A DNA stretch of 24,495 nt from the NCBI GenBank assembly GCA_040509495.1, contig JBEVKW010000498.1:1-24495 (forward strand), in the 5' to 3' direction. The translations under genes and the position numbers were made by a program. How positions within the stretch are numbered: position 1 is the stretch's first letter; each line of letters opens with the position of its first letter. The DNA comes from Terrimonas_A sp040509495. GTDB taxonomy: Bacteria; Bacteroidota; Bacteroidia; Chitinophagales; Chitinophagaceae. Shown piece by piece: positions 6,973 to 14,198 of this stretch. Below the pieces are notes generated by a model. The model was given only the letters and a program-made list of their open reading frames with translations, searched no databases and was not told where the DNA came from.

Positions 6973-9603
6973 CTATTCATTTCTCATACTTCTCACCGGG
7001 TTCATCATTGCGGCGCGTATTGCCTGGAGACTTACAGTGAGTAATGTGAAGAAGACGGTAACCCCGGCCACTGCAATAAAGATCCACACGGGGATACTGA
7101 TCCTGTATTGATAGTTTGCCAGCCAGTTATTCATGAAATAATAGGCGATCGGCGATGCAATGATAAATGCGATGCCCGAAAGAATAATGAACTCCCGGGA
7201 TAACAATGTCCACACCTGCAGGATATTTGCGCCAAGAACTTTCCTTATACCGATCTCTTTTGTTCTTCTTGCCGCCATGAACGAGGCGAGGCCGAATAAG
7301 CCAAGCAGCGAAATAAAGATAGCGAAGGCTGCGAAAAAGCCGGCAAGCTTGCCGATACGGACTTCTGTTGTAAACTTTGTTGCGTATTTATCGTCTACAA
7401 ATTTGAAGTCGAAAGGCTCTGCCAGGCTGTATTGATGAAATATTTTTTCAATCGCCGCCAGTGCCTTGCCTGTACTCGCGTCATCCTTGATCCGCAGTAT
7501 CACCTGTGTAGCGCTTTTATAGTTAAGCGTGAAAAGGCTCGGAGGAACGGGTCTGAACGGATCGCCTTTTATGATATTGCTTACAACACCGATCACCCGG
7601 AATTCTTTTCCGCTGATGTTGATCAATCCGTTCACAGGATCTTTAAAACCCATCAGTTTTGCAGCTTCTTCGTTAAGGATCACTGAAGTTGAATCTGCCA
7701 CATATTGCCGTGAAAAATCACGCCCCGTCATAATATTCCAGCCAACAGTATTCCCAAAATCGTGTGTTACCTGCGAAGCCATAATCAGGGGGCTGGTGCC
7801 TGGCGTTTTGCCTTTCCAGGAGATGGCGGTAGAGCCGCCAAAGTCCGAGGTGATACTGCCCACTGATTCTGCCATATCATATACCATTCCCGTCTTCAGA
7901 AAATCTGCGCGCAGCGCATCATAGCTTTTCCGGAGTTTGGATGAATGCATGGTTATTTCAAGCAATCGCTCCTGATGATATCCCGTTGGCCTGTCCTTCA
8001 CGTGGTCGATCTGCATTCCCATGATCAATGTGCCGATGATCAGTGCAACGGATACTGTAAATTGAAACACGACAAGGATCTTTCTCGAAAATACATTACC
8101 CGTTCCTGTTCTATAGGTTCCTTTCAAAACCTTTACCGGGCGGAATGAAGACAGGAACAGCGCAGGATAGCTACCCGCGAGCAGGCCGGTCACCAGTGTG
8201 AAAAGTATCATCGCCAGCCAGAATATCCAGTTGTCCCACGGAAGATGCATGTTTTTTCCGGTTACATTGTTGAAGAACGGTAAGGCAAGTTGCGCCAGCA
8301 ACAAACAAAGCAACAGACTGAGAAATGCAATGAGGACAGATTCTGAAAAGAATTGATAAAGGAGTTGGATTTTTTTCGACCCCAGCGTTTTGCGGATCCC
8401 GACTTCTTTTGCTCTTTTTTCACTTCTTGCAGTACTGAGGTTCATGAAATTGATACAGGCCAATAGCAGAATGAAAATGCCTGCAATGGCAAAGAGGCGT
8501 ACCAGCTTGATCATCCCTGAGCTTTCCGCCCAGCCGGTGAAGTCGCTATACAAATGCCATTTGTTCATGGGGTGAAGAAAGAAAGCCGGTTTGTATGGTG
8601 GCGGGTTTTCCATGTGCATGCGTATTTCACGGATCTTTCCCGAAAGTTGGGCTGAGCTGCTGCCTTCTTTTAGTAATGCAAATACCTGGAAAGAGTTTTC
8701 GTCCCATTCCTGTTCGGCGGTTTTCGCGTAAGAATCCAGTTGTACATACAGCGGCCAGGCACCGACGAAACCGACTTCGCTGAATGTGCTGTTTGACGGA
8801 AGATCTTTATAGATGCCCGTTACCTTCACATCGGTCTTGTCATTTATCCTGATCGTCTTTCCGATCGCAGGTTCATGGCCAAAGAATGCTTTTGCGGTTG
8901 ACTCGGATACCAGGACAGATTGTATATCTGTAAGTGAATGGATATCGCCCTCCTTCATTTCGAAGCTGAACATATCCGGAAAGGAAGCTTCCGCGAAGAT
9001 GCCGGTCTGCATCAGTTTCTTATCATTATAACCAACCATGAACTCTTTGACGTTAGTTGTAACACTGGATGCTTCAATGTCTGCATATTTACTGCGAAGT
9101 TCTGCCGCAAGCGGTACGGGCACGGAATTGTAAAAGGAGTTATTGCCATCAAAATTTACCATTTGCCAGGCCTGGGCCAGCCTGCTATGCTTCTTATGAT
9201 AGCGGTCAAATGATAGTTCATCCCATACCCATATTCCGATCATCAGCACAATGGCCATTCCTACAGCCAGTCCGCCGATGTTAATAGCAGCATATCCTTT
9301 GCTGCGCAATAGCTGACGCCAGGCGATTTTTAAAGAAGACTTGAACATAGCAGGGTTGATGGTTGTTTTAGATTTGAAATGATCGGGTACGGGTTTTTTC
9401 TTCAGGCTATCCGGCAGTGGTCGCAGGTAGAATAGTATCTGCAACAGGTAACGGAGCTTTGCGATAAATACGCCTGATTCCGATCTCCACCGAGAATACA
9501 GTTCATGAAGGTCGCCGAGTGTTTCTTCGAGCGCGTCTTCATTGAGCCGCCTTCGTAACAGGAAGTGCAGCCATTGTGGAGGTTTATCTGAATACTTTTT
9601 CAT
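6973..9603 (-). CDS. MacB/FtsX-type ABC transporter permease with N-terminal permease-prefix domain
   Basis: An 876-aa protein. Residues 1-75 (PPQWLHFLLRRRL, EETLGDLHELY) form the cytoplasmic prefix domain known from PadR-linked permeases. The first membrane helix is at about 104-127 (AINIGGLAVGMAIVLMIGIW), followed by a MacB-type periplasmic domain. A first FtsX unit comes next (FILLLACINFMNLSTARSEK, then EVGIRKTLGSKK). The second half repeats the plan: a helix at VVFQFTVSVALIIG, a second periplasmic part, and a C-terminal FtsX unit with SLLGLFGLASFMAARRTKEI and GIRKVLGAN. No ATP-binding subunit is present in the window, so it must pair with an ATPase encoded elsewhere or act without one. 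It starts 11 bp after the PadR gene stop and is surely co-transcribed with it. Members of this group are linked to export or envelope stress; the substrate here is unknown. Confidence 0.93.
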   Translation of the reverse strand: MKKYSDKPPQWLHFLLRRRLNEDALEETLGDLHELYSRWRSESGVFIAKLRYLLQILFYLRPLPDSLKKKPVPDHFKSKTTINPAMFKSSLKIAWRQLLRSKGYAAINIGGLAVGMAIVLMIGIWVWDELSFDRYHKKHSRLAQAWQMVNFDGNNSFYNSVPVPLAAELRSKYADIEASSVTTNVKEFMVGYNDKKLMQTGIFAEASFPDMFSFEMKEGDIHSLTDIQSVLVSESTAKAFFGHEPAIGKTIRINDKTDVKVTGIYKDLPSNSTFSEVGFVGAWPLYVQLDSYAKTAEQEWDENSFQVFALLKEGSSSAQLSGKIREIRMHMENPPPYKPAFFLHPMNKWHLYSDFTGWAESSGMIKLVRLFAIAGIFILLLACINFMNLSTARSEKRAKEVGIRKTLGSKKIQLLYQFFSESVLIAFLSLLLCLLLAQLALPFFNNVTGKNMHLPWDNWIFWLAMILFTLVTGLLAGSYPALFLSSFRPVKVLKGTYRTGTGNVFSRKILVVFQFTVSVALIIGTLIMGMQIDHVKDRPTGYHQERLLEITMHSSKLRKSYDALRADFLKTGMVYDMAESVGSITSDFGGSTAISWKGKTPGTSPLIMASQVTHDFGNTVGWNIMTGRDFSRQYVADSTSVILNEEAAKLMGFKDPVNGLINISGKEFRVIGVVSNIIKGDPFRPVPPSLFTLNYKSATQVILRIKDDASTGKALAAIEKIFHQYSLAEPFDFKFVDDKYATKFTTEVRIGKLAGFFAAFAIFISLLGLFGLASFMAARRTKEIGIRKVLGANILQVWTLLSREFIILSGIAFIIASPIAYYFMNNWLANYQYRISIPVWIFIAVAGVTVFFTLLTVSLQAIRAAMMNPVRSMRNE

Positions 9604-9614
9604 TATAAGCAGTT

Positions 9615-9929
9615 TTATCCGCGGATCAGTTGCCAGAGTTCTTCGCGGACAGTGCGGATATCTTTAAGGATCTGCATGCCGTCAGGGGTAATAGTAAACA
9701 GGCGTTTGCGTCTTCCTCCACGTTCTCCCGTAGCGCCGCCAAGTGTTGACGTAACGAATTTCTTTTCTTCAAGGCGGTACAGTGCAACATGGATGGCACT
9801 TAGCTGAACAGACCTGCCCGTATAGGCAGTGATATTGTCCAGCAGGAGAGCTCCGTATGCTTCACCATCCATTGCTGCCACTGACAGCAGTACGATCTCT
9901 TCAAATTCCCCCAGGTAATTTCTGTACAT
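9615..9929 (-). CDS. PadR-family transcriptional regulator
   Basis: A 104-aa winged-helix protein. Residues 8-95 match the PadR fold: EEIVLLSVAAM, GEAYGALLLDNI, SAIHVALYRLEEKKFVTS, then a basic wing GERGGRRKRLFTITPDG. The reading frame extends nine codons upstream to a TTG, but the ATG at 9929 gives the usual PadR N-terminus and is preferred. The gene is 11 bp upstream of the prefix-domain permease on the same strand, a recurrent pairing in Bacteroidota in which PadR is thought to repress the operon until a ligand is sensed. The C-terminal dimerisation helix is short, placing it in the small PadR-s2-like group. An inverted repeat just upstream could be its own operator. Confidence 0.93.
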   Translation of the reverse strand: MYRNYLGEFEEIVLLSVAAMDGEAYGALLLDNITAYTGRSVQLSAIHVALYRLEEKKFVTSTLGGATGERGGRRKRLFTITPDGMQILKDIRTVREELWQLIRG

Positions 9930-9942
9930 ATTATTTGATTGA

Positions 9943-9959
9943 TATTTGCTAAACAAATA
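9943..9959 (-). promoter_or_regulatory. Candidate PadR operator
   Basis: TATTTG (9943-9948), 5-bp spacer, CAAATA (9954-9959) is a perfect 6-bp inverted repeat ending 14 bp upstream of the PadR start codon. A further TATTTG half-site on the plus strand starts at about 9931. AT-rich dyads of this size close to the start are typical of PadR autoregulation. Assignment is by position and symmetry only. Confidence 0.4.
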
Positions 9960-10105
9960 GACTGCCAGAAGATAAGTGGTTGTTTTTCAGAAGCGTTGGG
10001 TTGAAGGCAAGAAGACAGGGGTGTACGGAACCGGACGGTGGGTGTGCGGATTTCAGACAGTGTATGTATAATGGATCATAAAGTAACTGACCCACACCAT
10101 CAGCA

Positions 10106-10717
10106 TTATGCCTTGCCTGACTCCAGGAACTTATTCCGGAAGCCCGAGGGAGACTCACCGGTTTTTACCATAAACCGGCGACTAAAATAAGCAGGATCTT
10201 CATAGCCCAGGCTGTGTGCAATTTCTTTTGCTGTCATTGCGGTATGCACCAGCAGTCTTTTAGCTTCCAGGACGATCCTGTTCTTGATGATCTCATTTGG
10301 CTGTGGAAGATTAAGCCGTTTAAATTTATGGGTGACGGTTTTGGGGGCCATCGCCAGCACATCTGCATAGTCTGCGACTGTATGTTTCTCTTTATAATGT
10401 GCATCAACAAGCATTGTAAACTTTCTGAAAAAGTCCAGGCTGCGGTGCTGCTCAGATACCGCGCTTTCCAGATGTTGTTTTTCCATAGCCGTGTAGCCCG
10501 GATGAGCAGCTGCTTTAAACAGGTGCGGATCATGATTTTGATTTGTTGACACAAAATTGCAATCATTTGCCAGGCCGGACAATGTACAAAAGGCAGGGAG
10601 TCTGGTACATTTTTCCGAATGGTGGGTTTGGAAGTAGGTCGGGCTCTCTTCCCGCTCTAAGGTTTGGCGACAGGGGTTAGTGATGGGCCGGGTCATCAGA
10701 CAAGGAGGGCTTGCCAT
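10106..10717 (-). CDS. AraC-type regulator lacking its sensor domain, probably truncated
   Basis: The C-terminal 110 residues are a complete AraC DNA-binding domain: FRKFTMLVDAHYKEKHTVAD, MAPKTVTHKFKRLN, EAKRLLVHTAMTAKEIAHSL, then GYEDPAYFSRRFMVKTGESP. Normal relatives are about 280-300 aa with an N-terminal cupin-like domain. Here only about 90 residues precede the domain, and the first 65 or so look non-native (several Cys, Pro and His, no hydrophobic core). Homology of linker type begins near LFKAAAHPGYTAMEKQH. The ATG at 10717 directly follows the TAG of the SUKH gene, so coupled translation is possible. An internal ATG at 10486 could make a DNA-binding-only form. It is either a decayed gene or a constitutive fragment; the start is uncertain. 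Confidence 0.6.
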   Translation of the reverse strand: MASPPCLMTRPITNPCRQTLEREESPTYFQTHHSEKCTRLPAFCTLSGLANDCNFVSTNQNHDPHLFKAAAHPGYTAMEKQHLESAVSEQHRSLDFFRKFTMLVDAHYKEKHTVADYADVLAMAPKTVTHKFKRLNLPQPNEIIKNRIVLEAKRLLVHTAMTAKEIAHSLGYEDPAYFSRRFMVKTGESPSGFRNKFLESGKA

Positions 10718-11164
10718 CTATAGCAGCTGTTGAGACTTCTTTATTTCATCCCGCCATTCGTATAATCCTTCTTCATCGAACACATTACCTTTCAGAAATC
10801 TTTCCAGGAATGTTGTCAGCGCATTTGTTAAGACGATCTCATGTCCGTCATTATAAAAGATCTCATAACCTTTCTCCAGCACCCGCAATGACCAGACATC
10901 GGAGTGGATCATATATTCAGCAAAAGCAGCCCAGTCTTTTCCGTGGTCGCCCTCGCGGAGTAGATCTTCAAGCGGTAGAAAATTGAAAATGTCTTCCTGG
11001 CACTCAAAGCCATTACATACCTGGTAGAATTCTTTGAAGTCTTCCGGCAATTTAAAGCCGAGCAGAACTTCCGTTTTTTCAATTTTCTCAATGGACGCGG
11101 CGGGGTTCAGTTTGATCCCGGTATCGCAATGCTTAAGCTCTATGATGTTGATCAACTCTTTCAT
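10718..11164 (-). CDS. SMI1/KNR4 (SUKH) family protein
   Basis: A 148-aa protein. The SUKH signature is visible at residues 25-54: IEKIEKTEVLLGFKLPEDFK then EFYQVCNGFE, the conserved LP.D...F....NG core. A typical end with ALTTFLERFLKGNVFDEEGL follows. SUKH proteins are cytosolic and many act as immunity proteins in contact-dependent and polymorphic toxin systems. No toxin gene is present nearby. It lies 39 bp downstream of a DUF4241 gene on the same strand, and its stop directly abuts the ATG of the truncated AraC gene, so the three may form one transcript. An immunity role is inferred from family and context. Confidence 0.88.
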   Translation of the reverse strand: MKELINIIELKHCDTGIKLNPAASIEKIEKTEVLLGFKLPEDFKEFYQVCNGFECQEDIFNFLPLEDLLREGDHGKDWAAFAEYMIHSDVWSLRVLEKGYEIFYNDGHEIVLTNALTTFLERFLKGNVFDEEGLYEWRDEIKKSQQLL

Positions 11165-11203
11165 GACCGATCAGTTCTTTGTTCTATGGCTTTCTGAGCC
11201 CAT

Positions 11204-11833
11204 TTAGCCGATGACACAAAAGTCTGTTACTAATCTGCAGATCCGGTCATTGGCGTCATATCCGATATAAGTGGCGTAAACACCGTCTCCCCATCCTGAT
11301 GAGAAGATAGCTGCGTTAGCGCCGTTCTGTTGCCACTCTAACCAGCTCCAGGTGTCTCTGTCGTTGATCTCTAAAGCGTCAATCAGGAGCTGAAAATTGT
11401 TGTACTCTGCCTTTAAAAAAGAAAGTAGTTCTTTTCCTCCCGAGGCATCCATGAAAGCGCCCGTGCCTGCATCCACACCATATCCAAAGATCTCGTCGCT
11501 GGAGAGAGTGGATGTGTCCTGACCTTCCACGACAGCTATTTCCCATCGTACCGGTTTGTCCTGGGAAAACCTGATCCTTGCAAATCCCACGCGTTCGTCA
11601 TCATTTATCCGGGCAATGGCTAGTTCAGCAGGGAAAGAACCGATCGGAAACTGCGCAGTGAAAGGTTGATCATCATTATAGAGGAAAGGGTCACAGGCAA
11701 TGATCCGTCCTTCTTTAATGTGAAGGTTGCAGATATCCTTTGTATAAAAACTGTATTGGTGCTCACCTGTAATATGCGTAAACCCTTCTGAAAAAGCAGC
11801 TTCAAGAGAAGCAGGAATAAATGGAGATATCAT
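11204..11833 (-). CDS. DUF4241 domain protein
   Basis: A 209-aa protein with features of the DUF4241 family: an N-terminal GRIIACDPF (42-50) and FPIGSFPAELAIARI, a central FGYGVDAGTGAFMDA (116-130), and a C-terminal SSGWGDGVYATYIGYDANDR with LVTDF (178-205). No signal peptide or membrane helix is present, so it is likely cytosolic. Biochemical function is not established to my knowledge. The neighbouring SUKH gene, 39 bp downstream on the same strand, suggests a shared immunity or housekeeping-of-toxins role; this is inference. It is the first gene of the apparent DUF4241-SUKH-AraC transcript, with an AT-rich region around 11840-11855 as the likely promoter. Confidence 0.85.
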   Translation of the reverse strand: MISPFIPASLEAAFSEGFTHITGEHQYSFYTKDICNLHIKEGRIIACDPFLYNDDQPFTAQFPIGSFPAELAIARINDDERVGFARIRFSQDKPVRWEIAVVEGQDTSTLSSDEIFGYGVDAGTGAFMDASGGKELLSFLKAEYNNFQLLIDALEINDRDTWSWLEWQQNGANAAIFSSGWGDGVYATYIGYDANDRICRLVTDFCVIG

Positions 11834-12100
11834 GCGTGTAATATAATTAATTAGCGAAGTGTATGAGCGGCCGGGTGGTACAAATAGCTAAAAGCGATCG
11901 CCTGGGCTTTCCCGGATCTTGTTTTGCCGCAGGTTATCCAAATGGATTTGCAGGACGGCCGTAACTGCGTTGGTTTCGTTCATCGTTGTTTTGTGTTAGC
12001 GGCTTACCCGCCGGGAGCCTTTGAGCCTGACGCAGCCCTGCTGTCATTTTGAATTAATAATATTAAAAACACGAAGGCTTCAAACATAATTGAACTGATT

Positions 12101-12135
12101 TTCAACAAATGGAGCATATTATTCAACAAATGTTG
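12101..12135. promoter_or_regulatory. Direct repeat with 21-bp period upstream of the GH43 genes
   Basis: TTCAACAAATG occurs exactly at 12101-12111 and 12122-12132. The 21-bp period is two helical turns, so both copies face the same side of DNA. The second copy extends into the palindrome CAACAAATGTTG (12124-12135). This is the geometry expected for a dimeric activator of the AraC, hybrid two-component or LytTR kind. A TTCAACA core recurs on the minus strand just before the second GH43 gene, near 14153-14160. Confidence 0.5.
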
Positions 12136-12215
12136 CAGTCGAGACATTTCACGCAGTCTATCTTGTGTCAGCAACACCGTGAAAACTGACCAATGACGGT
12201 TGTTGCATCCCGGCA

Positions 12216-12239
12216 GGCTATCGTGATTTCATGATAGCC
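12216..12239. promoter_or_regulatory. Near-perfect 24-bp palindrome before the first GH43 gene
   Basis: GGCTATC (12216-12222) and GATAGCC (12233-12239) flank an inner TGA..TCA pair, with a single G/T position breaking symmetry. It lies about 95 bp before the chosen start. It could be an operator of a homodimeric repressor or a leader hairpin of about 10 bp. It has no T-run, so it is not a terminator. Confidence 0.42.
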
Positions 12240-12333
12240 CTCAGAAAATTATAAGATAATTGATCACTGCATCCGCCGTATTGATGGATTGAATTCCGGG
12301 CTGGCCGGTGATCTCGTATCAATATTAGTAGTT

Positions 12334-14100
12334 ATGTCAAGTGAAATGTATCGCGGTTATGCACTGATGCTGATCTTCGCCGCATCTTTAATGACTGCAG
12401 TTAGCGCTCGGGCGCAAGGCGAAGTTTTTGCACACTGGCGGTTTGAACAGGTGCAACGACTCAACGGAACGCTGACCACACCTGCGGTGGGGCAGCCTCT
12501 TACAGCCGATGACCGTCGTCCGGCGGATCCCATGCCTTTTGTTTTTGATCATTCAGGCAAAGGGAATTTTCTACAGGCCCGCGGTTCAAAACCCTCATCC
12601 ATTGTCTTTTCCGGGAATGTACCCTCCGCTACGATCGGGGGCAAACCCAATATATATTCGCTAGCGATCAAACGCGGCGAATACAACGTCAGTTTTGAAC
12701 GGCCACTTGCTTACTACGATATGCGTAAAAGCTGGACCATCGAAGCCAGCCTGATGTGTAATCTGCTGGGAACCGAACAGGTCTATCTGTGTAAGGAAGG
12801 TGCGAAGGGCGCTCCGTCCGGTGATGTATCCATTGGGTTTGACCCAATGGCCGGATCCTTTTTTGTGGAAGTATTATGCGCCGACGGTCTGCCGCGCCGG
12901 ATAGCAGGTAGCGCGAAAGCAGAAGCCGGCAAGTGGTATGATGTGGTGGCAAAAGCTGTATACGATCCTAAGCGTGATCAGACCCGGCTAAGCTTATTGA
13001 TAAAAGCAGCTGGCCAGCCTGATTTCCGGGAGCCGGTCAGCATGATCTTTAAAGGAGTTGCGCTGAACCGCGGTGCGGGCATGTGGGTAATAGGCCGTGG
13101 TTTTCCTTCCGGTGCTCCCAATAATCTGGCTGTACTCGATGGTGGCATTGATGAGGTGCGAATCAGCGGAGAACCTTTGCCACGGGTCGAAGGTCAGAAC
13201 CCTTTATTTACCGATTACTTCACAGCTGATCCTGCCGCACTGGTAGTAGGAGATACGGTGTATGTTTACGCAGGCAAGGATGCAGCTCCCGTTGGTGGTT
13301 GGTTTACGATGCCTGATTGGTTATGTTATTCTTCCACAGATATGAAGCACTGGAAAGCCCACGGAGCTGTTTTGTCGGCGAAAGATTTTGCCGGGGCCAA
13401 TCCTTCATCTTCGTGGGCCGCGCAGGTGGTCAAAAAAGACGGGAAGTATTTTTTTTATGTTACACTTGATGGTAAGAACGGACATTTTATAACTGTAGCA
13501 GTGGGGGATAGCCCGACCGGTCCATTCAAAGAAGTGCATCCCGGAAAGCCATTGATCATTGACAGTATGACAAAGGATTCGCATCGTCCCAATTCAGATA
13601 TCGATCCAACGGTCATTATCGACGAGAGCGGTACTCCCTGGATGGCATGGGGCAATGGAGATTGCTACATGGTTAAATTGAAACCCAATATGACGGAAAC
13701 AGATGGGCCGATCAAAAAAGTTCCTTTTCGCAATTACTCAGAAGGTCCGTGGTTGTTTAAACGTGGTGGTCTCTATTATAATGTATATGCTGCCGATGCT
13801 CCCGGTGTGCAGCCTGAACAGATCGCGTATTCTACTGCCCCGGACCTTAACGGCCCCTGGACGTATCGTGGCCTTCTTACCGGTCCGGCAAAACACGGCT
13901 TTACGATCCACCCCTCCGTGATCGAATTTAAAAAGCAATGGTACTTTTTCTATCATGACGGATCGTATACATTGAACGGAACACCAGGTGGCGATACAAG
14001 ACGAATGGTCAGCGTGGAATACCTGTATTTTAATAATGATGGAACGATAAAACCTATTACACTCACCACTGAAGGAATAAGCGTTTCTCCCAAAAAATAG
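12334..14100 (+). CDS. Secreted GH43 family glycoside hydrolase with N-terminal LamG-like domain
   Basis: A 588-aa protein from ATG 12334; a second in-frame ATG at 12346 would give a tidier signal peptide (MYRGYALMLIFAASLMTAVS, then ARAQ) and may be the true start. Residues about 30-285 form a LamG/concanavalin-like beta-sandwich (SWTIEASLMCNLLGTEQVYL and GGIDEVRISGEPL). A GH43 five-bladed propeller follows, from about 293 to the end. Its catalytic triad is visible: base D299 in FTADPA, pKa-modulating D424 in SDIDPTV and acid E470 in SEGPW. It probably removes arabinose or xylose units from plant polysaccharides outside the cytoplasm; exact substrate and GH43 subfamily cannot be told by eye. 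The second GH43 gene follows after 98 bp on the same strand. Confidence 0.88.
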   Translation: MSSEMYRGYALMLIFAASLMTAVSARAQGEVFAHWRFEQVQRLNGTLTTPAVGQPLTADDRRPADPMPFVFDHSGKGNFLQARGSKPSSIVFSGNVPSATIGGKPNIYSLAIKRGEYNVSFERPLAYYDMRKSWTIEASLMCNLLGTEQVYLCKEGAKGAPSGDVSIGFDPMAGSFFVEVLCADGLPRRIAGSAKAEAGKWYDVVAKAVYDPKRDQTRLSLLIKAAGQPDFREPVSMIFKGVALNRGAGMWVIGRGFPSGAPNNLAVLDGGIDEVRISGEPLPRVEGQNPLFTDYFTADPAALVVGDTVYVYAGKDAAPVGGWFTMPDWLCYSSTDMKHWKAHGAVLSAKDFAGANPSSSWAAQVVKKDGKYFFYVTLDGKNGHFITVAVGDSPTGPFKEVHPGKPLIIDSMTKDSHRPNSDIDPTVIIDESGTPWMAWGNGDCYMVKLKPNMTETDGPIKKVPFRNYSEGPWLFKRGGLYYNVYAADAPGVQPEQIAYSTAPDLNGPWTYRGLLTGPAKHGFTIHPSVIEFKKQWYFFYHDGSYTLNGTPGGDTRRMVSVEYLYFNNDGTIKPITLTTEGISVSPKK

Positions 14101-14166
14101 ATCTCACCAGACAGGGTGATAAAAGGATCTGTGTGACATAGCTGAACTAGTGTTGAACAACGCTGT

Positions 14167-14183
14167 GACTGATTTGATCAGTC
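14167..14183. promoter_or_regulatory. Perfect 7-bp-arm palindrome before the second GH43 gene
   Basis: GACTGAT, TTG, ATCAGTC (14167-14183) is a perfect inverted repeat ending 15 bp before the ATG at 14199. Just upstream lies GTTGAACAAC (about 14152-14161), another small palindrome sharing a TTCAACA core on the minus strand with the upstream direct repeats. It may be an operator giving the second gene its own control, or a hairpin near the ribosome entry site. Confidence 0.42.
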
Positions 14184-14198
14184 GCAATAATTTATAAA

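Larger units (their letters stand above)
11834..12333. other. Long divergent intergenic region with control elements of the GH43 locus
   Basis: About 500 bases between the DUF4241 gene (minus) and the first GH43 gene (plus). The right half carries the direct repeats and palindrome listed separately. The left half has a 31-codon minus-strand reading frame (ATG at 11983, stop at 11888) that reads like the beginning of a protein (VLQIHLDNLRQNKIRES). It is too short to call a gene and may be a leftover N-terminus. Confidence 0.5.

Noticed and set aside
9949..10158. 69-codon minus-strand frame between PadR and AraC
   Set aside because: It overlaps the end of the AraC gene in another frame, with Ser/Pro/His-rich composition and no motif.
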